This document shows positions 17,410-26,169 of a stretch of DNA of 64,000 nucleotides, one piece after another. A program made the position numbers and the translations under genes. Source of the DNA: G965267335 sp965267335 (GTDB lineage: Bacteria > Bacteroidota > Bacteroidia > Cytophagales > JAAEPT01); the NCBI GenBank assembly GCA_965267335.1, contig OZ253953.1, forward strand, positions 744,001 through 808,000. Direction: 5' to 3'. Each line of letters starts with the position of its first letter. The first letter of the stretch is position 1. The notes below the pieces were generated by a model that made no database searches, had not been told where the DNA came from, and saw nothing but the letters and a program-made list of their open reading frames with translations.

Positions 17410-18282
17410 ATGGCAAGCTTAAAAGAAGTACGCGCGCGAATTACTTCTGTGTCTTCCACACAGCAGATTACCAAAGCCATGAAAATGGTGGCGGCTGCCA
17501 AGCTGAGAAGAGCACAGGATAATATCATACAGATGCGTCCGTATGCTAACAAGCTGGATCAAATTCTAAAGAATGTTTCAGCAACACTGGAAGGTGGGGC
17601 CGATAATCAATATTCTGTTGTCAGTGATAGTATCAATAAAGTGTTGATCATTCCTGTTACATCAGATAGAGGTCTTTGCGGAGCATTCAACACTAATATT
17701 GCCAAAAGAGTTATCGCGCAGATTAAAGAGAAGTATGAGTCTTGTGAGGTAACAATTCTTCCTATAGGTAAGAAAGGATTTGATTTCTTTAGAAAAAGAG
17801 GTTATAACGTAATTGACACTTACGCTAATATATATTCCAATCTAAGCTTTGATGCCGTAAAAGAAGCAGCAGAATTTGCAATGAATGGATTTATTAGCGG
17901 TGACTATGACGTTGTTGACTTGATTTACAACGAGTTTAAGAACGTTGCGACACAAATTATCAGATGTGAGCAATACCTACCAGTTGTAAGTGAGACCGCT
18001 ACAGAAGAAGTAGAATCTAATCAGGATTATATCTTTGAACCGTCAAAAAGCGTGATAGTTCAGGAATTAATTCCCAAGTCAATAAAAATCAATCTTTATA
18101 AAGCTGTACTGGAATCGAATGCTTCTGAGCATGGTGCAAGAATGACCGCCATGGACAAAGCAACTGATAATGCAGGAGAGCTCTTAAAAGAACTTAAACT
18201 TACTTATAACCGATCGAGACAGGCGGCAATTACTACTGAGATTCTGGAAATTGTTGGTGGTGCTGAAGCTTTGAATAACTAA
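17410..18282 (+). CDS. atpG: F0F1 ATP synthase subunit gamma
   Basis: 290 residues. The rotating central shaft of F1. The N-terminal coiled-coil helix (RITSVSSTQQITKAMKMVAA) and the C-terminal helix (RMTAMDKATDNAGELL, then YNRSRQAAITTEILEIVGGA) are both clear. The central domain has SDRGLCGAFNTN. It is the last gene of the atp operon and is followed by a terminator; atpD and atpC must lie elsewhere, as is common in this group. Confidence 0.97.
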   Translation: MASLKEVRARITSVSSTQQITKAMKMVAAAKLRRAQDNIIQMRPYANKLDQILKNVSATLEGGADNQYSVVSDSINKVLIIPVTSDRGLCGAFNTNIAKRVIAQIKEKYESCEVTILPIGKKGFDFFRKRGYNVIDTYANIYSNLSFDAVKEAAEFAMNGFISGDYDVVDLIYNEFKNVATQIIRCEQYLPVVSETATEEVESNQDYIFEPSKSVIVQELIPKSIKINLYKAVLESNASEHGARMTAMDKATDNAGELLKELKLTYNRSRQAAITTEILEIVGGAEALNN

Positions 18283-18310
18283 GAGGTTTAATAAATAATT
18301 CATATATAAA

Positions 18311-18344
18311 GCCTCAATTCCGGTATCGGATTGAGGCTTTTTTC
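18311..18344 (+). terminator. Intrinsic terminator of the atp operon
   Basis: An 8-bp stem (GCCTCAAT/ATTGAGGC) with an 11-base loop is followed by a T-run, 28 bases after the atpG stop. Confidence 0.9.
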
Positions 18345-18403
18345 ATAGACAGGGCTTGCGTTACAAAACCATACTTGTTATAGTTTGTTTACATTTCATA
18401 TAG

Positions 18404-19246
18404 GTGAAAGCTCTAAAAAAATACTATACGTTGCTAAGGATACTTAGTCTTGATGTGGTCATTGGGTCAGTTATCATGTCCTTATTATTTGCCAGGTTGT
18501 TCGAGTCTAATGTATCTGTCTGGTATTACATCGTTCTTGGATTCGCTGTTTGGCTTATTTATACGCTGGATCATCTCATTGATGCCAAAAGGATTGATTA
18601 TCCGGCTAGTACCAAAAGGCATCGTTTTCATCAACAGTATTATAAAGTACTAATTAATATATGGTACCCTCTGTTTTTGATCACACTTACGATAGGATTG
18701 CTATTTCTGCCATCCAGAGTTGTGATCGGAGGCCTCTCTTTGTCTGTGCTTATTTTAGTTCACTTTATTTTTGTTAAAGTATATGGTGAGCGCGTTACGG
18801 TATTGATTCAAAAGGAATTAATGATCGCATTAATTTATACCGGAGGTGTTTCAGTCGGACCACTTCTGTTTTTAGAAGAATCAATAGATCCCACCAAAGT
18901 GTTGGTCCTCATTCAAGTATTTGTAATCGCTCTGATCAATTTAATTGAATTTTCATTTTTTGAATATGATACCGACAAAAAAGATGGCCATACCTCAGTT
19001 GCCAGGTTGCTAGGCAGAAAACACACGATACACTTATTAAAACTGATGTTTCTGGTTATTGTACTTCTTTCGATTATTCCATTGATAGATGGTCGTGACT
19101 TTGTCTTCTTAACAGAAATGATGGTGTTATTAATGTCTACCTGCCTCGGATATATAATTTTGAAGCCAAAATTTTTTGCTCAGAGAGAGAGGTACAGAAT
19201 ATTGGGTGATGGTATCTTTTTATTTCCTCTAGTCCTATTGTTTTGA
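18404..19246 (+). CDS. UbiA-like membrane prenyltransferase-family protein
   Basis: 280 residues from a GTG start, with about eight membrane helices. Two acidic loops match the UbiA superfamily layout: LIYTLDHLIDAKRID (about 50-64) in place of the first NDxxDxxxD motif, with the Asn missing, and FFEYDTDKKDGHTSVA (about 185-200) as the second DxxxD-type motif. UbiA enzymes attach prenyl chains to aromatic or other acceptors. The altered first motif makes the substrate uncertain. Its stop overlaps the next gene, a methyltransferase, by three bases, so the two probably act together, perhaps on a lipid or quinone-like compound; that is inference. Confidence 0.65.
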   Translation: MKALKKYYTLLRILSLDVVIGSVIMSLLFARLFESNVSVWYYIVLGFAVWLIYTLDHLIDAKRIDYPASTKRHRFHQQYYKVLINIWYPLFLITLTIGLLFLPSRVVIGGLSLSVLILVHFIFVKVYGERVTVLIQKELMIALIYTGGVSVGPLLFLEESIDPTKVLVLIQVFVIALINLIEFSFFEYDTDKKDGHTSVARLLGRKHTIHLLKLMFLVIVLLSIIPLIDGRDFVFLTEMMVLLMSTCLGYIILKPKFFAQRERYRILGDGIFLFPLVLLF

Positions 19247-19866
19247 AAAAAGTGAGCTTCAATAGGGTCGCTCCTTTCTATGATTTATTAGCCCGACTCA
19301 TCTTTGGGAAGGCGATAAGAAAGGCCCAAGTCGAGTATCTGAATAGAATCAGTAGTAATGACAAAGTACTAATTCTCGGAGGAGGTACGGGGTGGATTCT
19401 TGATGAGATAAGAAAGCATGGTACACCTGAAATTATTTATGTCGATATCTCCGAGAAAATGATTTCAAGGTCAAAAAAGCGGGGTTATCCTGAAAATAAA
19501 GTAACGTTTATTACTGGTAGTCATCATGAAATTCCGGAGGGTGATTATGATGTAATCCTCACTTTCTTCTTCTTAGATATGTTTAATCAGAGCGATGTTA
19601 CAAGAATTGTTCATGAGTTTAGAGAGAAGTTGAAATCAGGAGGACTATGGCTGGTTGCTGACTTTAACGAGGAGATTCAAAGGAGGGGGAATAAAGTTAA
19701 AAAGGCCTTATTAAAGTTTATGTATTGGTTTTTTAGATTGACCTGTAATATTGAAGCAAATAGACTGGCGGAGTTTAGGCAGACTTTTGAGAAACAAAAT
19801 CTAAAACTTCAGGAGACAAAACTTTTCTACAGCAGAATGATATTCACCAGCTGTTACACGAATTAA
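19243..19866 (+). CDS. Class I SAM-dependent methyltransferase, UbiE-like
   Basis: 207 residues from a TTG start within the previous stop region. The start NRVAPFYDLLARLIFGKAIR recalls the opening of UbiE/MenG-type enzymes. Motif I is VLILGGGTGWILDEI (about 44-58), with an acidic strand end at YVDISEKM, a GDYDVILTFFFLDMF segment, and a post-motif region LKSGGLWLVADFN. The C-terminus is short. Coupled to the UbiA-like gene, it may methylate that enzyme's product. Its TAA stop shares the bases TTAA with the convergent purM stop. Confidence 0.75.
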   Translation: MKKVSFNRVAPFYDLLARLIFGKAIRKAQVEYLNRISSNDKVLILGGGTGWILDEIRKHGTPEIIYVDISEKMISRSKKRGYPENKVTFITGSHHEIPEGDYDVILTFFFLDMFNQSDVTRIVHEFREKLKSGGLWLVADFNEEIQRRGNKVKKALLKFMYWFFRLTCNIEANRLAEFRQTFEKQNLKLQETKLFYSRMIFTSCYTN

Positions 19867-21029
19867 TATTCAAATGTGCCGTATTCCGAATTAATAGTGA
19901 GTTTTGGAGATGAACTTTCCTCAACTCTACCCACAATTTGGGCATTAATATTGAATGATTTCGAAATATCAATCAATGACTGTGCATGGTGTTCATCAAT
20001 GTATATTTCCAGGCGATGTCCCATATTAAATACCTGATACATTTCCTTCCATTCTGTGCCACTTTCCTCATGAATCATTTTGAATAAAGGAGGCACTTCA
20101 AATAGACTATCCTTGATGATATGCACATGATCTACAAAGTGTAGCACTTTTGTTTGAGCGCCTCCGCTACAATGTATCATGCCACCAATATGTGAACGGT
20201 GCTCTTTGAGTATTTCACTTACCAAAGGGGCATAGGTCCTGGTTGGTGAAAGGACTAATTTTCCAGCGTCAAGTTCGACTCCATCATAATGGTCTGTGAG
20301 GTTATAACTCCCGCTATAAGCAAGTTCTTCTGGTATAGCTGGATCGTAGCTTTCGGGGTACTTTTGGGCCACCATCTTAGAGAAGACATCATGTCGTGCT
20401 GATGTCAAGCCATTACTTCCCATTCCACCGTTGTACTGAGTTTCGTAACTGGCTTTACCAAAAGAGGCAAATCCTACGATTACCTGACCGGGTTTTATTT
20501 TATCATTGGAAATTACCTCCGATCGTTTCATCCGGGCAGTTACCGTGCTATCGACAATAATAGTTCTTACGAGATCTCCTACGTCCGCAGTTTCTCCGCC
20601 TGTGCTATAGATTCCCACTCCGTTGTCACGCATCATTTGAAGCACTTCTTCTGTGCCGTTTATGATGGCAGAGATAACTTCACCCGGAATCAGATTCTTA
20701 TTCCTCCCTATAGTGGAAGAGAGTAAAATATTATCAGTAGCTCCTACGCAAATAAGATCATCAGTATTCATAACCACTGCATCTTGAGCAATACCTTTCC
20801 AAACAGACAGGTCACCTGTTTCTTTCCAGTACATATAGGCCAGAGAAGATTTTGTGCCAGCGCCATCAGCGTGCATAATGTTGCAATACTCTTCGTCTCC
20901 GTTTAAAATGTCAGGGATTATTTTGCAAAAAGCTTTTGGAAAAAGTCCTTTGTCAATGTTTTTTATGGCTGCATGAACATCCTCTTTGGATGCAGAAACT
21001 CCTCTTTGATTATATCTGGCCTGTTCCAT
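19863..21029 (-). CDS. purM: Phosphoribosylformylglycinamidine cyclo-ligase (AIR synthetase)-like, PurM
   Basis: About 388 residues from the ATG at 21029. I chose this over an upstream codon at 21059 because the upstream part would encode the terminator hairpin of the neighbouring gene. PurM makes aminoimidazole ribotide from FGAM and ATP in de novo purine synthesis. Features: the N-terminal YNQRGVSASKEDVHAAIKNI region, HADGAGTKSSLAYMYW, QDAVVMNTDDLICVGA, GGETADVGDLVRT and a C-terminal AIRS half (IHCSGGAQTKVLHFV, FNMGHRLEIY). It is longer than the usual 345-residue bacterial PurM, as is frequent in Bacteroidota. Confidence 0.93.
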   Translation of the reverse strand: MEQARYNQRGVSASKEDVHAAIKNIDKGLFPKAFCKIIPDILNGDEEYCNIMHADGAGTKSSLAYMYWKETGDLSVWKGIAQDAVVMNTDDLICVGATDNILLSSTIGRNKNLIPGEVISAIINGTEEVLQMMRDNGVGIYSTGGETADVGDLVRTIIVDSTVTARMKRSEVISNDKIKPGQVIVGFASFGKASYETQYNGGMGSNGLTSARHDVFSKMVAQKYPESYDPAIPEELAYSGSYNLTDHYDGVELDAGKLVLSPTRTYAPLVSEILKEHRSHIGGMIHCSGGAQTKVLHFVDHVHIIKDSLFEVPPLFKMIHEESGTEWKEMYQVFNMGHRLEIYIDEHHAQSLIDISKSFNINAQIVGRVEESSSPKLTINSEYGTFEY

Positions 21030-21040
21030 GAGGTACAAAA

Positions 21041-21070
21041 ATAAAAAACCCTGACGCAAAGGTCAGGGTC
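21041..21070 (-). terminator. Intrinsic terminator after the PorE-like gene
   Basis: A perfect 8-bp stem (ACCCTGAC/GTCAGGGT) with a GCAAAG-type loop is followed, on the minus strand, by a T-run. It lies 25 bases after the OmpA-family stop and 12 bases before the chosen purM start. Confidence 0.87.
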
Positions 21071-21094
21071 TTTAACTTCAAGTTATTCACAAAA

Positions 21095-23224
21095 TTAGTT
21101 CTTTCTGTTAAGGAGTCGGTTGTAGTTAATCTCTTCATCCTTTACCTTCTTATCCTCAACCACTTCTTCTGTTTCTCCTTTCTTAATCACTTCGATAGAC
21201 TCCGGATCAAATTCGGAAACAATATCTACAATAGTAAATTCGGTTCGTCTGTTTAATTGATAGGCTAATTCCTGAAGCTCATTATCCTCAATTTCTTTTA
21301 TGAATTTATGTGTTAACTTCTGTCCCGCTTTTAGACTCATTGTGTCTTTTGGAAGGGTGAAAGGCACTCTTTCTCCATAGCCTTTAGGGTAGATTCTGGA
21401 TGTATCAATTCCTTTGGAAAGAATATAGTCTACCGCAGACTCAGCCCTACGCTGCGACAACAGGTCGTTATACTTAAAGGTATTTCTTGGATCGGTGTGA
21501 GAGCCAAGTTCTATTTTAATGTCTGGGTTATCCTTCATGATTGTCACAAGTTCATCAAGTACCTTGGCTGCCTGTGAGGTAATATTCCATTTATCATATG
21601 GATAGAAGATAGGGGCCAGTTCAATTTTTGCTTTCTTGACTTTAGGATCGAGTATGATGTTTGTTTTGAAGATGATGTCATCCCCGGTCAGCATTTGATC
21701 TTTTGATGCAGTTTTGTTTACGGTTGAATAAGTCTTAGACTTAGTCAGGTAGTCAGTTTTAGAAGCCGTGATACTGTATAGTTTTTCAGGTTGTACTTCT
21801 ATTCGCACCCACCCCTGATCATCCGTTGCCAACTGGCCGAGAGGGGTTCCTGTTGTAGAGTCAGTAATTGAAACGGTGGCATTCTCCAATGGTACTTCTT
21901 CGCCTGTAGGATTACCATTATTATCAAGCACCTTTCCTTTTACTTGTACTTCCAGGAAGTACTTAATCTTAATCTCAAAGATGTATATGTCGTCATCACC
22001 CTTCCCACCAGGTCTGTTAGAGGTGAAGTAGCCCAGTAACTCATTTTCAAAGGTAATCGCAAAGTCATCGTGACTTGAGTTGATAGGTCTTCCCAGGTTG
22101 ATTACCTCTGGTTTTTTTCCCTTTTGTTGTTTGACTACGAAGAGGTCTAGTTCTCCAAAGCCGACATGGCCGTCTGAAGAGAAATAAAGGGTTCCATCAG
22201 GAGCTATGTAGGGAAATACATCTTCTCCATCACTGTTGATGTAGGGACCTAAATTTTCCAGATTTCCCCAACTACCATCTGCCTGTCTCTCTACTTTCCA
22301 AAGGTCGTTAGCGCCAAATCCACCATCTCTGTTAGAAGAGAAATATAAAGTCTGTCCATCTGGAGAAAGGCAGGGCGAAGAATCCCATGAAAATCTTTCA
22401 TTAAAAGAAAGCCTTTTTGGTTCACTCCAAACACCATCTACGAGGTTGCTCTCAAATAGATCAACAACTTGTGTCGGATCGCTATACTTACCGTTATTAC
22501 TTCTGGAGAAAATCATTGTTTTCCCATCCGGAGAAAATGTTGCACTTGCTTCATGCGTATTTTCAAGGTTAACTACCTCTGTAATCTTTCGTGCCTGACC
22601 GGAGTGCGGGGTTATTCCATCGAATTTGTACTCGTATATATCTGTGAAGCGAGTTCCTTGTCCTGAGAATATAATTCCTTCACCTCTTGATGAAGTAAAA
22701 TAAAGGTCTTTGCCATGGAACATTGGTGAGTAATCAATTACGTCTGTGTTTAGTTCATGGAAGTTTTTGACTTCAAACCCCGTTGTTTTATTAGCAAATT
22801 TTTTGAGTTCACGCAAGTTGCTGAGCTCATGCTTTGCCCTGTTGATGTAATCAAAGTTGGTTCCGTTTTTAATATATTTTTCAAATTGCTTTTCAGCCCC
22901 CTCATAATTACCAGCTGCTTTCATCGCATAGCCGTAATAGAAATGAGCATGTTCATCTGTTGATCCTTCCTCGATTGTTTTTCTGTAATATGGTTCAGCT
23001 TCGTGGATTCTGTTGGAAAGTCTGTATGATTCAGCTAGATAAAAGTCTGCATTCTTGTGAGGTGCCCCGTGTTCTATAGCTTGTTGAAAGTCTTCTATAG
23101 CGTTGCTATATTCTTCTTTTTCAAACTCTTTGACCCCTTTGTTGTAATATTTGAGACCTTTATTCCCACAGCCATATCCAATGATGGCAATTGCAAAAAA
23201 TATAATAAGGTGTGACCTTTTCAT
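21095..23224 (-). CDS. PorE-like OmpA-family lipoprotein with TPR, PD40 propeller and carboxypeptidase-regulatory domains
   Basis: About 709 residues from the ATG at 23224, which gives a clean lipoprotein signal (lipobox ending GYGC, Cys19); a longer start at 23257 spoils this. Order: TPRs (about 20-130, YNKGVKEFEKEEYSNAIEDF), a PD40 beta-propeller with repeats such as PDGKTMIFSR, PDGQTLYFSSNRDGG and PDGTLYFSSDG (about 165-400), a carboxypeptidase-regulatory-like domain (about 415-510), and a C-terminal OmpA domain (LGSHTDPRN and LLSQRRAESAVDYIL) that binds peptidoglycan. This matches PorE, a type IX secretion component, but such proteins are multi-copy in this phylum, so the specific role is not certain. 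Confidence 0.8.
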   Translation of the reverse strand: MKRSHLIIFFAIAIIGYGCGNKGLKYYNKGVKEFEKEEYSNAIEDFQQAIEHGAPHKNADFYLAESYRLSNRIHEAEPYYRKTIEEGSTDEHAHFYYGYAMKAAGNYEGAEKQFEKYIKNGTNFDYINRAKHELSNLRELKKFANKTTGFEVKNFHELNTDVIDYSPMFHGKDLYFTSSRGEGIIFSGQGTRFTDIYEYKFDGITPHSGQARKITEVVNLENTHEASATFSPDGKTMIFSRSNNGKYSDPTQVVDLFESNLVDGVWSEPKRLSFNERFSWDSSPCLSPDGQTLYFSSNRDGGFGANDLWKVERQADGSWGNLENLGPYINSDGEDVFPYIAPDGTLYFSSDGHVGFGELDLFVVKQQKGKKPEVINLGRPINSSHDDFAITFENELLGYFTSNRPGGKGDDDIYIFEIKIKYFLEVQVKGKVLDNNGNPTGEEVPLENATVSITDSTTGTPLGQLATDDQGWVRIEVQPEKLYSITASKTDYLTKSKTYSTVNKTASKDQMLTGDDIIFKTNIILDPKVKKAKIELAPIFYPYDKWNITSQAAKVLDELVTIMKDNPDIKIELGSHTDPRNTFKYNDLLSQRRAESAVDYILSKGIDTSRIYPKGYGERVPFTLPKDTMSLKAGQKLTHKFIKEIEDNELQELAYQLNRRTEFTIVDIVSEFDPESIEVIKKGETEEVVEDKKVKDEEINYNRLLNRKN

Positions 23225-23351
23225 AGTGCTCTTAACGTTCAGCCTTAAATTTATCATACCAATTTAATGAAAATTATTATAAAACAGGGTAGAAATTGAC
23301 TTTTGAAGGTATTTACAACTGAGTGAGATAAAGGTTCACCAGATAGCAGGA

Positions 23352-23831
23352 TTAAAAATATCGTTTGACCCAAGTGGTATCGGCTTCTACAGGCCAGTGG
23401 TTTCGGTAACTACCTAGGCTGGTAATTGAGAGGTCGTAGATTAGTGTTTGAGGTTTAATTATTCCTTCTTCTACCAGGCCTTTGACTTTTTGAAATGGAA
23501 CTGATTGAATGGAATCTTCTTTGAAGGAGACGGTACTTTTATCCAGGAGGTCAATCCTAAGTTCTGAGCCGATGGATTTAATTGTGTTTACAGAGCTATC
23601 AATTGAGCAACCACTGGCTCCAGCCATTTCTTCGTCTACTGCAATTACGATAAATTGGTCGTCTCTAATTTCAAATTGACCTGTGAGATCTTTTCCGTGA
23701 CTGTTCCATTGATTCATAAATTCTTGCAGCTTGGAAGAAATGAAATCTTTTTCCTCTTCAGCAAATGGTCTTGGTGATTGGTAAATCCAAATTCTGGAAG
23801 TATCTGGCAAAGTATCAAATGTGGCAATCAT
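23352..23831 (-). CDS. Conserved Bacteroidota protein of unknown function, third gene of an iron-sulfur operon
   Basis: 159 residues, soluble, no signal peptide or membrane helix. It contains IWIYQSPRPFAEEE near the N-terminus and AGASGCSIDSSV in the middle, a Gly-Cys segment that could be functional. I recall homologues labelled as ABC transporter ATPase, but no Walker A or ABC signature is visible here, so I do not use that name. It starts one base beyond the end of the CCG-domain gene and is probably cotranscribed with both iron-sulfur genes. Confidence 0.72.
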   Translation of the reverse strand: MIATFDTLPDTSRIWIYQSPRPFAEEEKDFISSKLQEFMNQWNSHGKDLTGQFEIRDDQFIVIAVDEEMAGASGCSIDSSVNTIKSIGSELRIDLLDKSTVSFKEDSIQSVPFQKVKGLVEEGIIKPQTLIYDLSITSLGSYRNHWPVEADTTWVKRYF

Positions 23832-23832
23832 A

Positions 23833-24621
23833 CTATTCTAAACCTTCTGATTTTGCAATAAGTTCTGCAATATCGTAAACTTTGACTTCAGTTTCCTTGT
23901 CTTTGCTTTTTACCCCATCGGTAAGCATAGTCATACAAAAGGGACAACCAGAAGCTATTACTTCAGCTCCTGTATCCAAAGCTTCTTCCGTACGTTCGAC
24001 ATTAATGTCTTTGTCTCCTTTTTCCGGTTCTTTGAACATCTGTGATCCACCAGCTCCGCAGCACAGTCCTTTTGTACGACACCTCTTCATTTCAACTAAT
24101 TCAGCATCTAGCTGTTGTAATAGCCTGCGTGGTGCTTCGTAGACATTATTGGCTCTTCCCAGATAACAAGAATCATGATAGGTGATTCGTTTGCCTTTGA
24201 ATTCACCGCCTCCAGCCAATTTAACTTTACCGGAGTCAATCAGCTCTTGCAGGAATTGCGTATGATGTTGAACTTCATAATTACCACCGAGCTCCGGATA
24301 TTCGTTTTTTATGGTGTTGAAGCAGTGCGGGCAGGCCGTAACTATACGCTTTACATTATATCCGTTCAGCACCTGAATGTTCGCAACCGCCTGCATTTGA
24401 AATAAAAATTCATTTCCTGCTCTACGGGCAGGATCACCCGTGCAAGCTTCTTCAGGTCCAAGTACAGCGAAACTGATGTTGAGGTGCTGTAACACCTTGA
24501 CAAAAGCAACTGTAACTTTTTTGTATCTATCATCAAATGAGCCAGCGCAACCTACCCAGAATAAAATCTCTGGTGATTGTCCCTGACCATTAAGTTCGGC
24601 CATTGTAGGTACTTTACTCAT
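23833..24621 (-). CDS. CCG-domain (cysteine-rich) iron-sulfur oxidoreductase subunit
   Basis: About 262 residues from the ATG at 24621, preferred over a GTG at 24654. Two cysteine-rich CCG-type modules are present: CPHCFN followed by YHDSCYLGRANNVYEAPR, and RTKGLCCGAGGSQMF followed by ASGCPFCMTML. Such domains occur in HdrB, GlpC and LldE and hold noncubane or [4Fe-4S] clusters that pass electrons in heterodisulfide-reductase-like or lactate/glycerol oxidising complexes. It overlaps the membrane iron-sulfur gene upstream by 8 bases, so the two gene products very likely form one complex. The physiological substrate is not evident. Confidence 0.85.
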   Translation of the reverse strand: MSKVPTMAELNGQGQSPEILFWVGCAGSFDDRYKKVTVAFVKVLQHLNISFAVLGPEEACTGDPARRAGNEFLFQMQAVANIQVLNGYNVKRIVTACPHCFNTIKNEYPELGGNYEVQHHTQFLQELIDSGKVKLAGGGEFKGKRITYHDSCYLGRANNVYEAPRRLLQQLDAELVEMKRCRTKGLCCGAGGSQMFKEPEKGDKDINVERTEEALDTGAEVIASGCPFCMTMLTDGVKSKDKETEVKVYDIAELIAKSEGLE

Positions 24622-25966
24622 GTGTGTCAGGTTTTGATGTTTGTGAAGACTCACTATTATTTGTCTGTGAGTTTATTGCTTGAGCCCAATTGAATCGATC
24701 TGTTGGAGGGAACTTCCAAGGTGAGAAACTGGTCTCAATATTTTGGTACATATTATTCCATTCAGCCGGCCCCTGGGCTTCTTCCATTACTTTGAATCTG
24801 CGGAGCTCATTAATTATTGACAGAGGATTAATACTTACAGGACATGCTTCAACACAAGCGTTGCAAGTTGTACATGCAAATAATTCTTCATCCGTGATAT
24901 AGTCTCCAAGTAAGGATTTATTATCATGCTGTTCCTTCCCCTTTGATCTCTTGAATTTTCCTAGTTCCTCTGCTCGGTCTCTGGTATCCATCATTATTTT
25001 TCTTGGAGAAAGTTTTTTTCCGGTAAGGTTTGCCGGGCAATTATCTGTGCATCGCCCACACTCAGTACAGCTATATGCGTCAAGGAGACTTTTCCAGCTA
25101 AGGTCAGTAACATCTTTGGCACCAAATCGTCCCACTTCTTGTGGTGTTTCATTTGGATCAGGGGTTGCCATATTGAGCATTAACTTCACTTCTTTAGTTA
25201 CTGAGTCCATGTTTTTCATATGTCCCTGTGGTTCCAGACTCGCGTAGTAGCTATTAGGAAATGCAAGGAAGATATGTAAGTGCTTTGAGTATAGCACGTA
25301 GTTAGCGAAAATGAAGACCCCGACTATATGTACCCACCAGAAGACTCTTTCAAGTACATGAAGACTTTCAGTGCTCATTCGATCAAAGAACGGTTTCAGA
25401 AAGCCGCTGAAGAAATACCCTTCCTGTCCAGTCATTACAGCATCAACAGCGTTTAGTTTCAGGAAAGCACCCATTAATACGATTTCAAAAATCAAGATAA
25501 GATTACCATCCAGTTTAGGCCATTTTGTCATTTCCGGTTTATGAAATCGATTTATACGTAATAAGTTCCTCCTAATGAGGAAAACAGTACATGAAATGAT
25601 CACTGTTACCGCAAAGAACTCGAAGGTGTTTATAATGGGAGTGTATAGGTTTAAGGAACTAAGTGCGGGTTCAAAAACTCTATGAGTTCCGGCTATACCG
25701 TCAATTACTATTTCAAGTAGTTCTATGTTTACTATGAAAAAGCCCAGGTAGACAAACAAATGAAGAATTGCTACGACCGGATTTTTAAACATTTTTTTCT
25801 GACCGAAGGCCAGGAGCAGGACATTTCTAAATCTTTTCCCTTTATTTCCGGATATCGTTTCTTTTTTACCCAGGAGAATATTGGAGCGAATTTTCCACAA
25901 ATTCCGGATAAATAGGCCAATAGCCGCAATTAACAGGATAATAAAAACTATTTGTTCGATACTCAT
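24614..25966 (-). CDS. Membrane-bound 4Fe-4S protein, heterodisulfide reductase-like
   Basis: 450 residues. The N-terminal half (about 1-260) has five or six membrane helices resembling an HdrE/NarI-type cytochrome b subunit. The C-terminal half is a ferredoxin domain with two cluster motifs, CTECGRCTDNCPANL and CTTCNACVEACPVSI. It should carry electrons between the membrane quinone pool and the soluble CCG-domain partner encoded next. The start is an ATG at 25966, shortly after a possible minus-strand promoter divergent from tRNA-Phe. Confidence 0.88.
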   Translation of the reverse strand: MSIEQIVFIILLIAAIGLFIRNLWKIRSNILLGKKETISGNKGKRFRNVLLLAFGQKKMFKNPVVAILHLFVYLGFFIVNIELLEIVIDGIAGTHRVFEPALSSLNLYTPIINTFEFFAVTVIISCTVFLIRRNLLRINRFHKPEMTKWPKLDGNLILIFEIVLMGAFLKLNAVDAVMTGQEGYFFSGFLKPFFDRMSTESLHVLERVFWWVHIVGVFIFANYVLYSKHLHIFLAFPNSYYASLEPQGHMKNMDSVTKEVKLMLNMATPDPNETPQEVGRFGAKDVTDLSWKSLLDAYSCTECGRCTDNCPANLTGKKLSPRKIMMDTRDRAEELGKFKRSKGKEQHDNKSLLGDYITDEELFACTTCNACVEACPVSINPLSIINELRRFKVMEEAQGPAEWNNMYQNIETSFSPWKFPPTDRFNWAQAINSQTNNSESSQTSKPDTHE

Positions 25967-26008
25967 AATGCGCTACTAAAGTGACAATTTTTATAAAATG
26001 ATATAATT

Positions 26009-26039
26009 TTTGTTAAATATCCAAAATTAGATAAATTTG
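26009..26039 (+). promoter_or_regulatory. Promoter of tRNA-Phe
   Basis: TTTG (26009-26012), 19 bases, then TAAATTTG (26032-26039): an exact match to the Bacteroidota housekeeping promoter. The expected transcription start is about six bases before the mature tRNA 5' end. Confidence 0.82.
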
Positions 26040-26050
26040 CGCCTCGCAAT
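26022..26050 (-). promoter_or_regulatory. Possible promoter of the iron-sulfur operon
   Basis: On the minus strand TAATTTTG (26022-26029) fits the -7 consensus TAnnTTTG, with ATTG (26047-26050) 17 bases upstream as a weak -33 element. It overlaps the divergent tRNA-Phe promoter and tRNA 5' side. Confidence 0.4.
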
Positions 26051-26051
26051 T

Positions 26052-26124
26052 GGTGCTGTAGCTCAGTTGGTAGAGCATCGGACTGAAAATCCGTGAGTCG
26101 GTGGTTCGAGCCCACTCAGCACCA
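26052..26124 (+). tRNA. tRNA-Phe (anticodon GAA)
   Basis: A 73-base cloverleaf with a perfect 7-bp acceptor stem (GGTGCTG/CAGCACC), D-stem GCTC/GAGC, anticodon loop CTGAAAA reading GAA, and a TTCGAGC T-loop. The 3' CCA is not fully encoded (A, then CA). The outermost anticodon-stem pair is a T-T mismatch and the T-stem begins with a G-T wobble. Both are small departures and should not prevent function. Confidence 0.96.
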
Positions 26125-26125
26125 C

Positions 26126-26165
26126 AAAGTCCCTCGAGAGCACTCTCGAGGGACTTTAATTTTTC
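26126..26165 (+). terminator. Strong intrinsic terminator after tRNA-Phe
   Basis: A perfect 14-bp stem (26126-26139 with 26144-26157), 4-base loop GCAC, then AATTTTT. It begins two bases after the mature tRNA 3' end. Confidence 0.9.
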
Positions 26166-26169
26166 AACC

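Noticed and set aside
21030..21059. N-terminal extension of purM
   Set aside because: It would translate the A/T-rich side of a terminator hairpin (FLFLYL) and add residues not seen in PurM.
23352..23831. Label of ABC transporter ATPase for the 159-residue protein
   Set aside because: No Walker A, Walker B or ABC signature is visible, so the label I recall for homologues is not supported.
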